This document shows, one piece after another, positions 55,970-63,858 of a stretch of DNA of 64,000 nucleotides (position 1 is its first letter; every line of letters starts with the position of its first letter). Made by a program: the position numbers and the translations under genes. The stretch spans positions 186,001-250,000 of the forward strand of contig JACJZU010000003.1 of assembly GCA_020635435.1 (NCBI GenBank). Direction: 5' to 3'. This stretch comes from Flavobacteriales bacterium. Its GTDB lineage: Bacteria > Bacteroidota > Bacteroidia > NS11-12g > UBA9320. Under the pieces are notes generated by a model that saw only the letters and a list, made by a program, of their open reading frames with translations, had not been told where the DNA came from and did no database searches.

Positions 55970-56383
55970 TTACTGTTTTTGAAATTGCACTATGTCGCCA
56001 TTGTCTTCAAAGCGAATTGTATTAGCATTTTGAGAAACGAAATACCAATCGTCTGAAAGTTTAAAAAGAATTGTGTTGTTAGGAAAGGTCATTCGCAGTT
56101 CAGTTCTGTTGTCGTCACGAAAAACCAAGTATGTTCCATTTATTGTTCCACTTGATTGTGTTGCTGTGACTGTCCCATTTTCGTTAAATACGAAAAGATA
56201 AGGGTTGAATTGAGATGTTTTATTAGTTCCTTCTTCTATGAGTTCAGTAATTCTTAGTCCGTTTTGATTTCTTAAAAATTCATTAACGGATGAAATACTG
56301 TCGTTAGTTGGACTTACATTATCATCTTTTTGACAAGATAAGATGCCTAAAGAAAGGCAAAGCATAAAAATTAGTTGTTTCAT
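55970..56383 (-). CDS. Lipocalin-like small lipoprotein (cassette gene)
   Basis: 137 residues. Lipobox GILSC (Cys near residue 17), then a single beta-rich domain (YLFVFNENGTVTATQSSGTI, GTYLVFRDDNRTELRMTF) like the lipocalin-type lipoproteins of Bacteroidota. First gene of the two-gene cassette that begins GTTGGCAGTAATAG at 56469. No catalytic residues seen; function unknown. Confidence 0.7.
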   Translation of the reverse strand: MKQLIFMLCLSLGILSCQKDDNVSPTNDSISSVNEFLRNQNGLRITELIEEGTNKTSQFNPYLFVFNENGTVTATQSSGTINGTYLVFRDDNRTELRMTFPNNTILFKLSDDWYFVSQNANTIRFEDNGDIVQFQKQ

Positions 56384-56471
56384 GCATTTTTATTTTAAAT
56401 TAGTCTTAATAACAATAGTGTTTGGAAATTGTTTTGACTTAGTTGTCTTTTTTTACTATTACTGCCAACGG

Positions 56472-56672
56472 CAGTTCGTCTAAAAACCTCCTTCCTCCCG
56501 AATATTTATTGCCAATTCTTATGCGACAAGGAATATTCAGGAACTAGCTGACCAAAGTTATAAAATTGATTCAAATTAGTGCTGAAAGTCTTTTTACTGC
56601 TTCTAAGGGCCCGGACAATTTCAATTAGGGCAAAATCAGTGGCAAACAAGGCTTCCAACCTTGCTTTTCCGA
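56472..56672 (-). mobile_element. Remnant of the 1710-bp IS1182-family element
   Basis: The 201 bp are, as far as read, identical to one terminus of the two full copies (terminal repeat CAGTTCGTCTAAAAACC plus about the last 56 codons of transposase). They break off in TTTTCCGA. On its intact side it abuts the cassette box TGCCAACGG at exactly the same step as the full copies. A deletion removed the rest and part of the neighbouring attC-like site. Confidence 0.9.
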
Positions 56673-56734
56673 CTAGGGAACGGTAACCTTGATGGCAACC
56701 GTTCACCAGCCATGAGCTATATGCGTTGTTATGG
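56673..56734 (-). repeat. Remnant attC-like site of cassette Y
   Basis: On the minus strand the R''-like CCATAAC box (56728-56734) is the complement of this cassette's first bases. It is followed by a rearranged stretch with ACGGT/ACCGT pairing up to the IS remnant. Confidence 0.5.
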
Positions 56735-56767
56735 GCTGGTTTTAATTAATAAAACCCTTCCTTAACT

Positions 56768-57268
56768 CTATTTAATTAAACTTGCAATGCGATATCTTGA
56801 CTTAGTACCCATCGGTCTATCCACCCAAGCATCACCAGTAATTTCTTTTTTGCCCAAGTCATCTTTGTTCAAGTTAATAGGTTCAATAGTTTTGATGGTG
56901 TTTGGTCCTGTTGGATCGACATCCTTACCAACATAGTCTTGCTCATGAAAATTCACCCTAATTGTTTGGTCGTTCACTTCACCCTTTCCTTTAACTCTAC
57001 CTAAGGAAGGTGATTCGAAAATCAAAGTGTCACCATTGCCCTTGCTCAGATTTAACTCTTCATTTTCTAAACTGATTTTTTCAGTAGATATCTCATTGCC
57101 TGCGGTATCCAACGGTACCCTGTAGCTTGTGTTATTAAGTGTGTATGAACCCACAAACTCATCTAAGGTTACAGCTTTTTTTGGTTCAGTTTGTTCATCT
57201 TCATTGCAAGCAGTAAAAAAGAAAAGTGCCAAGATGATCATCGTTAAAGTTGTTTTTCTTGTAATCAT
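56768..57268 (-). CDS. Lipoprotein of unknown function (cassette gene)
   Basis: 166 residues. Lipobox FFFTAC (Cys near residue 21) followed by NEDEQ. A mainly beta domain: VGSYTLNNTSYRVPLD, LNLSKGNGDTLIFESPSLG, IRVNFHEQDYVG. No recognised family. It is the only gene of a cassette beginning GTTATGGGCAAG (57418 downward) and ending GCCCATAAC (56728). Confidence 0.65.
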   Translation of the reverse strand: MITRKTTLTMIILALFFFTACNEDEQTEPKKAVTLDEFVGSYTLNNTSYRVPLDTAGNEISTEKISLENEELNLSKGNGDTLIFESPSLGRVKGKGEVNDQTIRVNFHEQDYVGKDVDPTGPNTIKTIEPINLNKDDLGKKEITGDAWVDRPMGTKSRYRIASLIK

Positions 57269-57411
57269 ATTTTTTATTTCCTACTCCTAAGGCTTTTCGG
57301 TTTACGCCCCGTTTTTTAAGTGGTTTCTGGTCTCCACTTTTTTTGAAACATTTCTTTTTGGTAGGTTGGGTGGTCAGCCCACCTCTTGACCATTTGTCGT
57401 TTTTAACTTGC

Positions 57412-57418
57412 CCATAAC
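57412..57418 (-). repeat. R'-like box of attC-like site 2, detached by the IS
   Basis: CCATAAC on the plus strand (GTTATGG minus), immediately before the IS terminus. It is followed by a 4-bp duplication ACGT overlapping it (57417-57420 and 59131-59134). Confidence 0.6.
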
Positions 57419-57420
57419 GT

Positions 57421-59130
57421 CAGTTCGTCTAAAAACCTCCTTCCTCCCGAATATTTATTGCCAATTCTTATGCGACAAGGAATATTCAGGAACTAGCTGA
57501 CCAAAGTTATAAAATTGATTCAAATTAGTGCTGAAAGTCTTTTTACTGCTTCTAAGGGCCCGGACAATTTCAATTAGGGCAAAATCAGTGGCAAACAAGG
57601 CTTCCAACCTTGCTTTTCCGAGGATGTTGAACAGGCGCCGGAGATTATAAGCAGTAAAAATGAGACCTACATCTGCCGCTGCTTTGTCGATGCCTTTTTT
57701 GGTGGAGATATAAAAAAAGCCCCATTGTCGTTTGATGATGCCGAAAGGATGCTCTACAATGGCCTGCCTTCGTTTGTACAGGAGCTCTTTTTGTTCCAGA
57801 TTGACTCGGTTTTGCTCGATATACGGGGCAAATTCAGTTCGCTCTATCACACGTCCTCTTTGGGTGTTTCTGGTGCATAAATGGACTACCGGACATGCTT
57901 TGCATGCAGATGTTTTGAAGTGCTGAACTCGAATGGGAGCAGTGTATTTTCTTCCGGGACCGTTTCGGTCTTTTTTGTACCACCTCCCGTTGGTTTTTAA
58001 GGTGTGCCCTTGCGGACAGGTATAGCTGTGTAATTCGGCATTGAAGCTAAATTCGGAAACGTTGTAGGCATGGTCGGGGGCCATGGAAGCAGATGAGATA
58101 TCAGGAATGGCTACCAGGGTTTCAATGCCGAGTTCCTGGGCTGTTTTGAGCTCGGAACCGGTGTGATATCCTTTGTCGTAGAGGGCGGTAAAATCGGTAT
58201 GACCGAGTACATCAGCAGCGCGTTGTAACATGTCGCCCATGGCTTTGCTGTCGTTTTCATTGGTGACTTTGTAGTCAATCAGTAAATTATGCTTGGCATC
58301 TACTGTTGTTTGAACGTTGTAGGCTACTTCAGTAATGTTGTTTCGGGTGATGAGCATACGGCTGTCGGGATCGGAGGTGGAGATTTGTACCTCGCCACTG
58401 CGCTCCAGTTCCTGACTCAGTGCCTGATAGGCCATTTTCCTTGCTTCGTGTGTGCTGAGATGCTCCCGAATCAAACGGGCCTGATCCCTATCAGCCATGG
58501 AGAGTTCTTGAGTGTATTGCTCAATTTTGGCATCGATGTAATCGAGGTGCCGCTGAATTTTCTTCTGGTTGTAGTTGTTCTTTTTGGAGTTCTGTGCTCG
58601 GAGTTTGGTGCTGTCGCCGGCAATGAGTTTTCCGCCGATGAGTTCAAAATGACGGGCGATTTGAACGGTAGCCCGGAATACTTTTTTAATGGCCGCAGGA
58701 TTGTCTTTGCGGAAGTTGGCAATAGTGTTGTGATCGGGTGCGAGCGAGCACATTAGCCACATCACCTCGATGTTTCGTTTGCATTCTTTTTCCAGGTCTC
58801 TGGAGGAACGGACTTTATTGAGATACCCGTAAATGAATAATTTGAGCAGAACGGCGGGACGGTAGGCCGGACGCCCGTTTTCATCGAAATCGCATTTAAA
58901 ACCAAAGTCCTTTAAATTCAGCGAGTTAACAAAAATGTCAATCAACCGCACCTCGTTATCATGATCAATGGCTTCTTCCAGCGATACCGGAAACAGGCTG
59001 ATCTGCGATCGGTTTAGCCCTTGAATGAATTTCATGATTTAAAGATAAATCTTCGACTAAGAGGAAGGAAAGATCAGAAGGTCTTGTAATACACAATTTG
59101 TGAACGGGGGTGGGGTTTTTAGACAGTTTG
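57421..59130 (-). mobile_element. IS1182-family insertion sequence, copy 1 (1710 bp)
   Basis: Ends are an imperfect inverted repeat (CAGTTCGTCTAAAAACC and CAAACTGTCTAAAAACC, 13 of 17). Target duplication ACGT (57417-57420, 59131-59134). It carries one intact transposase gene. It differs from the copy at 62013-63722 by only a few bases (one silent change near 58981; TTTTT versus TTATT near the right end), so transposition was recent. It sits inside an attC-like site at the R' box. Confidence 0.95.
57455..59035 (-). CDS. IS1182-family transposase (DUF772/DDE), copy 1
   Basis: 526 residues. N-terminal DUF772 region (GYLNKVRSSRDLEKECKRN, APDHNTIANFRK). Catalytic acids are probably D141 (AGDSTKLRAQNS), D287 (ALYDKGYHTG) and E428 (VEHPFGIIKRQWGF). 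The CPxxxxC cysteine cluster (CKACPVVHLCTRN) is the IS1182 hallmark. Identical in sequence to copy 2. Same strand as the cassette genes. Confidence 0.95.
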   Translation of the reverse strand: MKFIQGLNRSQISLFPVSLEEAIDHDNEVRLIDIFVNSLNLKDFGFKCDFDENGRPAYRPAVLLKLFIYGYLNKVRSSRDLEKECKRNIEVMWLMCSLAPDHNTIANFRKDNPAAIKKVFRATVQIARHFELIGGKLIAGDSTKLRAQNSKKNNYNQKKIQRHLDYIDAKIEQYTQELSMADRDQARLIREHLSTHEARKMAYQALSQELERSGEVQISTSDPDSRMLITRNNITEVAYNVQTTVDAKHNLLIDYKVTNENDSKAMGDMLQRAADVLGHTDFTALYDKGYHTGSELKTAQELGIETLVAIPDISSASMAPDHAYNVSEFSFNAELHSYTCPQGHTLKTNGRWYKKDRNGPGRKYTAPIRVQHFKTSACKACPVVHLCTRNTQRGRVIERTEFAPYIEQNRVNLEQKELLYKRRQAIVEHPFGIIKRQWGFFYISTKKGIDKAAADVGLIFTAYNLRRLFNILGKARLEALFATDFALIEIVRALRSSKKTFSTNLNQFYNFGQLVPEYSLSHKNWQ

Positions 59131-59255
59131 ACGTTTTGCAGCTACCAGAAGGGCGGGGCTTTTACCACAAACTTGATTTGAAAAACTAAACTTTCGTTAA
59201 CCAAAAACTGTCTTTGGAACACGAAACCCCACCTTTTGGGTAGGTGCTGTTAGCA
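59131..59255 (-). repeat. attC-like site 2 (main part)
   Basis: On the minus strand: R''-like TGCTAAC (59249-59255), AGCACCTA, a 17-nt arm (59227-59243), an interior loop of about 68 nt, a pairing arm (59142-59158, 13 of 17 matches), TAGCTGCAAAAC, then the R' box displaced by the IS. It closes the cassette carrying the two secreted-protein genes. Confidence 0.7.
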
Positions 59256-59259
59256 AACG

Positions 59260-60693
59260 TTAATTTATAATAATTTTCTCAGTTTTTTGTCCTTCTTTTG
59301 TCTCGATTGAAAGAAAATATATACCTGATTCAATTGCTGGTAATTCTACTGAATATTCCTTTTGGTTTATTTTTAATTCAACAAAAACAAGCTGTCCTGT
59401 CGAATTCATCATCCTTATACTAACCAACTCTGAATTACAAGAAATAAACAAATTTTGCCCTTCGTTAGGGTTGGGATATATTTTCAGTGATTCATTATTC
59501 AAAGAAGTTTCGCTGATGGAAGTCGATAAAGTAGTGAAACTAAAATTTAATAGTTTTAACCCTCCAGGGTCAGCAAAAAATGGAGTAAATGGTGGAATGT
59601 GAAAAGGTGTATGAATAAAACTTAGAATAACTTTATCTTCCCATACATCCAAACCATGTGTTGCCAGTGTGTCATTTAAGTTTACAAACTCACCAACCTT
59701 GGAAACGGTCATAGGGTTAGTTACATCAAATACAAATGATTCCGATTGTCCTGCCGTGACAAACAGTAGGCTGTCATTATTTGAAAGTATTAATTCGTTT
59801 GTGTGTAAATTGGCCCCACTCCAATTGGTATAGTTGCACCCCCAAGGATTAAACCATTGCACAGAAGTAAAAGGGATTGAACTTATGTCAAGCACTTCAA
59901 GCCCGCAATAATCCACAGATACAAATGCATAGTTCCCTTTTATTGCTATATCATTATAAGCAGCAGCAGCTTCAGAATTTAACGATGTGTTTATGTATTT
60001 ATATACTTCAATAGGGTTATTTTTATTTGTAACATCTATAGCACGTAAACCTCCTCTATCAAAGCACACATACAAAGTGTCGTTTTTATATTTCAAACCT
60101 CTAGCGTTGTGTGCATTTGAAGAAGATGATGGGAAGTTTAAATCTAACTGTAAATGTGATTTAAATGAAATATTGTTTTCATTTGAAATATCTAGTATGA
60201 TAATTCCATCAGTCATTGTCGATAGAAATGCGTAGTTACCTTCAACAATAAGGTGAGATATTCCATGATCGAACAAAGTGCTGTCCCATATATCTTTTAT
60301 AATTGGGGTGATTGGGTTTGTGATATCAACAATCGCCAATCCAGATGAAGAATTTGTATTCACCTGAAAATCTCCAATGCCAACAAATAAAGAGTTTCCT
60401 CTTTGCTCAATTGTAGAAACATCTAGGTTGTTAAAATTACTTATTGGCCAATTCAACACTGGATTAATAATGGTTGAATTTGAAATATCATATATCCCTA
60501 ATCCAGACTCCATATTAGCAGAATAAACAAAGTCCACTCCAGTACGCTTATCAAATAATGATGTGAAGGAAGACTTTACTGGGATTGATGGAAAAAAATG
60601 GGCGGATTTTTCAGTTAGAGTTACCGTATCAATTTGTGCTTTAACATTAAAATGTAATAAGACTATTGTCAGTATTAAAATAGTGATTTTCAT
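59260..60693 (-). CDS. T9SS-secreted LVIVD-type beta-propeller protein (cassette gene)
   Basis: 477 residues. Signal peptide (ILTIVLLHFNVKAQ), then propeller-like repeats of the LVIVD type (GLAIVDITNPITPIIKD, GIIILDISNENN, GLRAIDVTNKNNPIEVY, GLEVLDISS). A C-terminal type A sorting domain at about 400-477 opens LKIYPNPNEGQNLF and ends KTEKIIIN. Exported by the type IX system and probably cell-surface or extracellular. Separated by 10 nt from the upstream gene. Strongly AT-rich relative to the backbone. Confidence 0.88.
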   Translation of the reverse strand: MKITILILTIVLLHFNVKAQIDTVTLTEKSAHFFPSIPVKSSFTSLFDKRTGVDFVYSANMESGLGIYDISNSTIINPVLNWPISNFNNLDVSTIEQRGNSLFVGIGDFQVNTNSSSGLAIVDITNPITPIIKDIWDSTLFDHGISHLIVEGNYAFLSTMTDGIIILDISNENNISFKSHLQLDLNFPSSSSNAHNARGLKYKNDTLYVCFDRGGLRAIDVTNKNNPIEVYKYINTSLNSEAAAAYNDIAIKGNYAFVSVDYCGLEVLDISSIPFTSVQWFNPWGCNYTNWSGANLHTNELILSNNDSLLFVTAGQSESFVFDVTNPMTVSKVGEFVNLNDTLATHGLDVWEDKVILSFIHTPFHIPPFTPFFADPGGLKLLNFSFTTLSTSISETSLNNESLKIYPNPNEGQNLFISCNSELVSIRMMNSTGQLVFVELKINQKEYSVELPAIESGIYFLSIETKEGQKTEKIIIN

Positions 60694-60703
60694 ATTCCTC
60701 TTA

Positions 60704-61984
60704 TTAATTTGATTTTACAAGTTTGAGTGTGTGAATATGGTTATTTTCCGTTAAACATTTTACAAAGTAAATGCCTTGTAGTAAATTATTGGTATAAATA
60801 TCAAATTCTGTATTATATGAATCGCTCACCAATAATGTTTCACCTATATTATTTAAAAGACAATATTTAAACCTAGATGGTGATGTAATTATAGCTGAAT
60901 TAGAGGATGGGTTTGGAAAAATTTTATAATTCATTCTTTCGCTTTCATTATCCAAAACAGATGTTGTTGAACAAAGATTAGTCCATTTTAACAAAGCAGG
61001 TCTATCCAAACCAAGAGAATCTCTTAATGAAACTGAATTAAAAATTTTGATGCCATCATTTATCTGAGGATCCATTAAATAATGAAGGTATAGCCAATTT
61101 AGGCCAATAACATTGCCTTGTGAAACAAAATTGACTAAAGAATCTATGTAAATTTCTTGCTGTTGAGGAGAACAAGTCCAAGTCCCAATAAACGAATCAG
61201 CAGGCCAACCAGTTTCCGTGAAATATACTTGTTTATTGCCAATTTGTTGAAAAAAATCACTCATGTAATTTGAAGGGACTAAGGAGGCTTGATTATAATT
61301 AAAAAAAGGATATACAGTCATTCCAAACACATCAATTTTATTGAAATTAAAAACGTTGAGTGCATTCCAATAAGGAGTGTTCCATCCAACATTGACTCCA
61401 TTTCCTGATAAATGTTCATAGTTAAAGATAGTTCCAACTTTCGTATTAGGTGAATACAGTTTAATGGTATCATAGGCTTGATGATAAAATCCAACAAAAT
61501 TTAAAAAATCTACGGAATCTTGAGCCCAGTAAAAATTTATTTCATTTCCAATAAAAATATATTCAGGATGAAGTGAATCTGCTGTGTTTCTTAACATTTG
61601 GAGAAATAAGGATTTCATGTTTGAGTTTGTCCAATTGTTGGTTGTATCCGAATTAGTATTAAGAAATAAAGTTGGATATTCAGCGAATGGAAAAGCCAAC
61701 ATATCGTGATAACCGTATGGAGATGGCTGCAGTTGGCTTACTGTCTTATGCACGGTTGGTATACTTCCCGATGTATTAATATTGTCTCTCCAATTTGCAT
61801 TAACAAGCACTACACCATTTCCATTGCACATTAATCCAACCTCATTCAAGAATGCTCCAAATTGAGAAAAATCCGCAGAATGTCCCAAGGGTGAAACTCC
61901 GTATCCTAATTGTCCATTAAATGTTTGTCCTACTGATATTAATGAAACTAGGCTTCCCAAAAATGTTAAAAAAAATCTTTTCAT
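60704..61984 (-). CDS. T9SS-secreted glycoside-hydrolase-like protein (cassette gene)
   Basis: 426 residues. Signal peptide (LGSLVSLISVGQ). A TIM-barrel-like region has two glutamates in clan GH-A context: E148 in FIGNEINFYW (acid/base) and E257 in YFTETGWP (nucleophile), as in GH5/GH17/GH53-type enzymes. A C-terminal T9SS sorting domain (YKIFPNPSSNSAI ... LKLVKSN) occupies about 355-426. The glycan target is unknown. First gene of the cassette that starts GTTAGCAAACATTAA at 62010. Confidence 0.82.
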   Translation of the reverse strand: MKRFFLTFLGSLVSLISVGQTFNGQLGYGVSPLGHSADFSQFGAFLNEVGLMCNGNGVVLVNANWRDNINTSGSIPTVHKTVSQLQPSPYGYHDMLAFPFAEYPTLFLNTNSDTTNNWTNSNMKSLFLQMLRNTADSLHPEYIFIGNEINFYWAQDSVDFLNFVGFYHQAYDTIKLYSPNTKVGTIFNYEHLSGNGVNVGWNTPYWNALNVFNFNKIDVFGMTVYPFFNYNQASLVPSNYMSDFFQQIGNKQVYFTETGWPADSFIGTWTCSPQQQEIYIDSLVNFVSQGNVIGLNWLYLHYLMDPQINDGIKIFNSVSLRDSLGLDRPALLKWTNLCSTTSVLDNESERMNYKIFPNPSSNSAIITSPSRFKYCLLNNIGETLLVSDSYNTEFDIYTNNLLQGIYFVKCLTENNHIHTLKLVKSN

Positions 61985-62003
61985 ATTGTTTGTTTTTAAT
62001 GTT

Positions 62004-62010
62004 TGCTAAC
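62004..62010 (-). repeat. R'-like box of attC-like site 3, detached by the IS
   Basis: GTTAGCA on the minus strand, the first bases of the cassette. Followed by IS target duplication ACGG (62009-62012 and 63723-63726). Confidence 0.6.
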
Positions 62011-62012
62011 GG

Positions 62013-63722
62013 CAGTTCGTCTAAAAACCTCCTTCCTCCCGAATATTTATTGCCAATTCTTATGCGACAAGGAATATTCAGGAACTAGCTGACCAAAGTT
62101 ATAAAATTGATTCAAATTAGTGCTGAAAGTCTTTTTACTGCTTCTAAGGGCCCGGACAATTTCAATTAGGGCAAAATCAGTGGCAAACAAGGCTTCCAAC
62201 CTTGCTTTTCCGAGGATGTTGAACAGGCGCCGGAGATTATAAGCAGTAAAAATGAGACCTACATCTGCCGCTGCTTTGTCGATGCCTTTTTTGGTGGAGA
62301 TATAAAAAAAGCCCCATTGTCGTTTGATGATGCCGAAAGGATGCTCTACAATGGCCTGCCTTCGTTTGTACAGGAGCTCTTTTTGTTCCAGATTGACTCG
62401 GTTTTGCTCGATATACGGGGCAAATTCAGTTCGCTCTATCACACGTCCTCTTTGGGTGTTTCTGGTGCATAAATGGACTACCGGACATGCTTTGCATGCA
62501 GATGTTTTGAAGTGCTGAACTCGAATGGGAGCAGTGTATTTTCTTCCGGGACCGTTTCGGTCTTTTTTGTACCACCTCCCGTTGGTTTTTAAGGTGTGCC
62601 CTTGCGGACAGGTATAGCTGTGTAATTCGGCATTGAAGCTAAATTCGGAAACGTTGTAGGCATGGTCGGGGGCCATGGAAGCAGATGAGATATCAGGAAT
62701 GGCTACCAGGGTTTCAATGCCGAGTTCCTGGGCTGTTTTGAGCTCGGAACCGGTGTGATATCCTTTGTCGTAGAGGGCGGTAAAATCGGTATGACCGAGT
62801 ACATCAGCAGCGCGTTGTAACATGTCGCCCATGGCTTTGCTGTCGTTTTCATTGGTGACTTTGTAGTCAATCAGTAAATTATGCTTGGCATCTACTGTTG
62901 TTTGAACGTTGTAGGCTACTTCAGTAATGTTGTTTCGGGTGATGAGCATACGGCTGTCGGGATCGGAGGTGGAGATTTGTACCTCGCCACTGCGCTCCAG
63001 TTCCTGACTCAGTGCCTGATAGGCCATTTTCCTTGCTTCGTGTGTGCTGAGATGCTCCCGAATCAAACGGGCCTGATCCCTATCAGCCATGGAGAGTTCT
63101 TGAGTGTATTGCTCAATTTTGGCATCGATGTAATCGAGGTGCCGCTGAATTTTCTTCTGGTTGTAGTTGTTCTTTTTGGAGTTCTGTGCTCGGAGTTTGG
63201 TGCTGTCGCCGGCAATGAGTTTTCCGCCGATGAGTTCAAAATGACGGGCGATTTGAACGGTAGCCCGGAATACTTTTTTAATGGCCGCAGGATTGTCTTT
63301 GCGGAAGTTGGCAATAGTGTTGTGATCGGGTGCGAGCGAGCACATTAGCCACATCACCTCGATGTTTCGTTTGCATTCTTTTTCCAGGTCTCTGGAGGAA
63401 CGGACTTTATTGAGATACCCGTAAATGAATAATTTGAGCAGAACGGCGGGACGGTAGGCCGGACGCCCGTTTTCATCGAAATCGCATTTAAAACCAAAGT
63501 CCTTTAAATTCAGCGAGTTAACAAAAATGTCAATCAACCGCACCTCGTTATCATGATCAATGGCTTCTTCCAGAGATACCGGAAACAGGCTGATCTGCGA
63601 TCGGTTTAGCCCTTGAATGAATTTCATGATTTAAAGATAAATCTTCGACTAAGAGGAAGGAAAGATCAGAAGGTCTTGTAATACACAATTTGTGAACGGG
63701 GGTGGGGTTATTAGACAGTTTG
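62013..63722 (-). mobile_element. IS1182-family insertion sequence, copy 2 (1710 bp)
   Basis: Same ends, length and gene as the copy at 57421-59130. Target duplication ACGG (62009-62012, 63723-63726). It lies at the same position of an attC-like R' box, in the same orientation. Confidence 0.95.
62047..63627 (-). CDS. IS1182-family transposase, copy 2
   Basis: 526 residues, identical to copy 1, with the same catalytic acids D141, D287 and E428 and the same cysteine cluster. An intact frame means this element could act in trans on the other copies and the remnant. Confidence 0.95.
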   Translation of the reverse strand: MKFIQGLNRSQISLFPVSLEEAIDHDNEVRLIDIFVNSLNLKDFGFKCDFDENGRPAYRPAVLLKLFIYGYLNKVRSSRDLEKECKRNIEVMWLMCSLAPDHNTIANFRKDNPAAIKKVFRATVQIARHFELIGGKLIAGDSTKLRAQNSKKNNYNQKKIQRHLDYIDAKIEQYTQELSMADRDQARLIREHLSTHEARKMAYQALSQELERSGEVQISTSDPDSRMLITRNNITEVAYNVQTTVDAKHNLLIDYKVTNENDSKAMGDMLQRAADVLGHTDFTALYDKGYHTGSELKTAQELGIETLVAIPDISSASMAPDHAYNVSEFSFNAELHSYTCPQGHTLKTNGRWYKKDRNGPGRKYTAPIRVQHFKTSACKACPVVHLCTRNTQRGRVIERTEFAPYIEQNRVNLEQKELLYKRRQAIVEHPFGIIKRQWGFFYISTKKGIDKAAADVGLIFTAYNLRRLFNILGKARLEALFATDFALIEIVRALRSSKKTFSTNLNQFYNFGQLVPEYSLSHKNWQ

Positions 63723-63849
63723 ACGGTTGGCAGCTACAAGAAGTTGGCGATTTCGGAGACGAATACTGTCTGCCAGCAGGGAACTTGATACGAAGTACGA
63801 AACTTTATTTAACCACTGAACCACCAATTTCTTGTAGGTGCTGTTATGC
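63723..63849 (-). repeat. attC-like site 3 (main part)
   Basis: On the minus strand: R''-like GCATAAC (63843-63849), AGCACCTA, then a 17-18-nt arm (63820-63837) pairing with 63734-63751 (15 of 18), and TAGCTGCCAACC before the displaced GTT box. It closes the cassette at the window edge. Confidence 0.7.
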
Positions 63850-63858
63850 GTTGGCCAT

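Noticed and set aside
53122..63849. CRISPR-like interpretation of the repeated hairpins
   Set aside because: The repeats are few, 100-130 nt long, imperfect and separated by genes; no short regular repeat-spacer structure and no cas genes.
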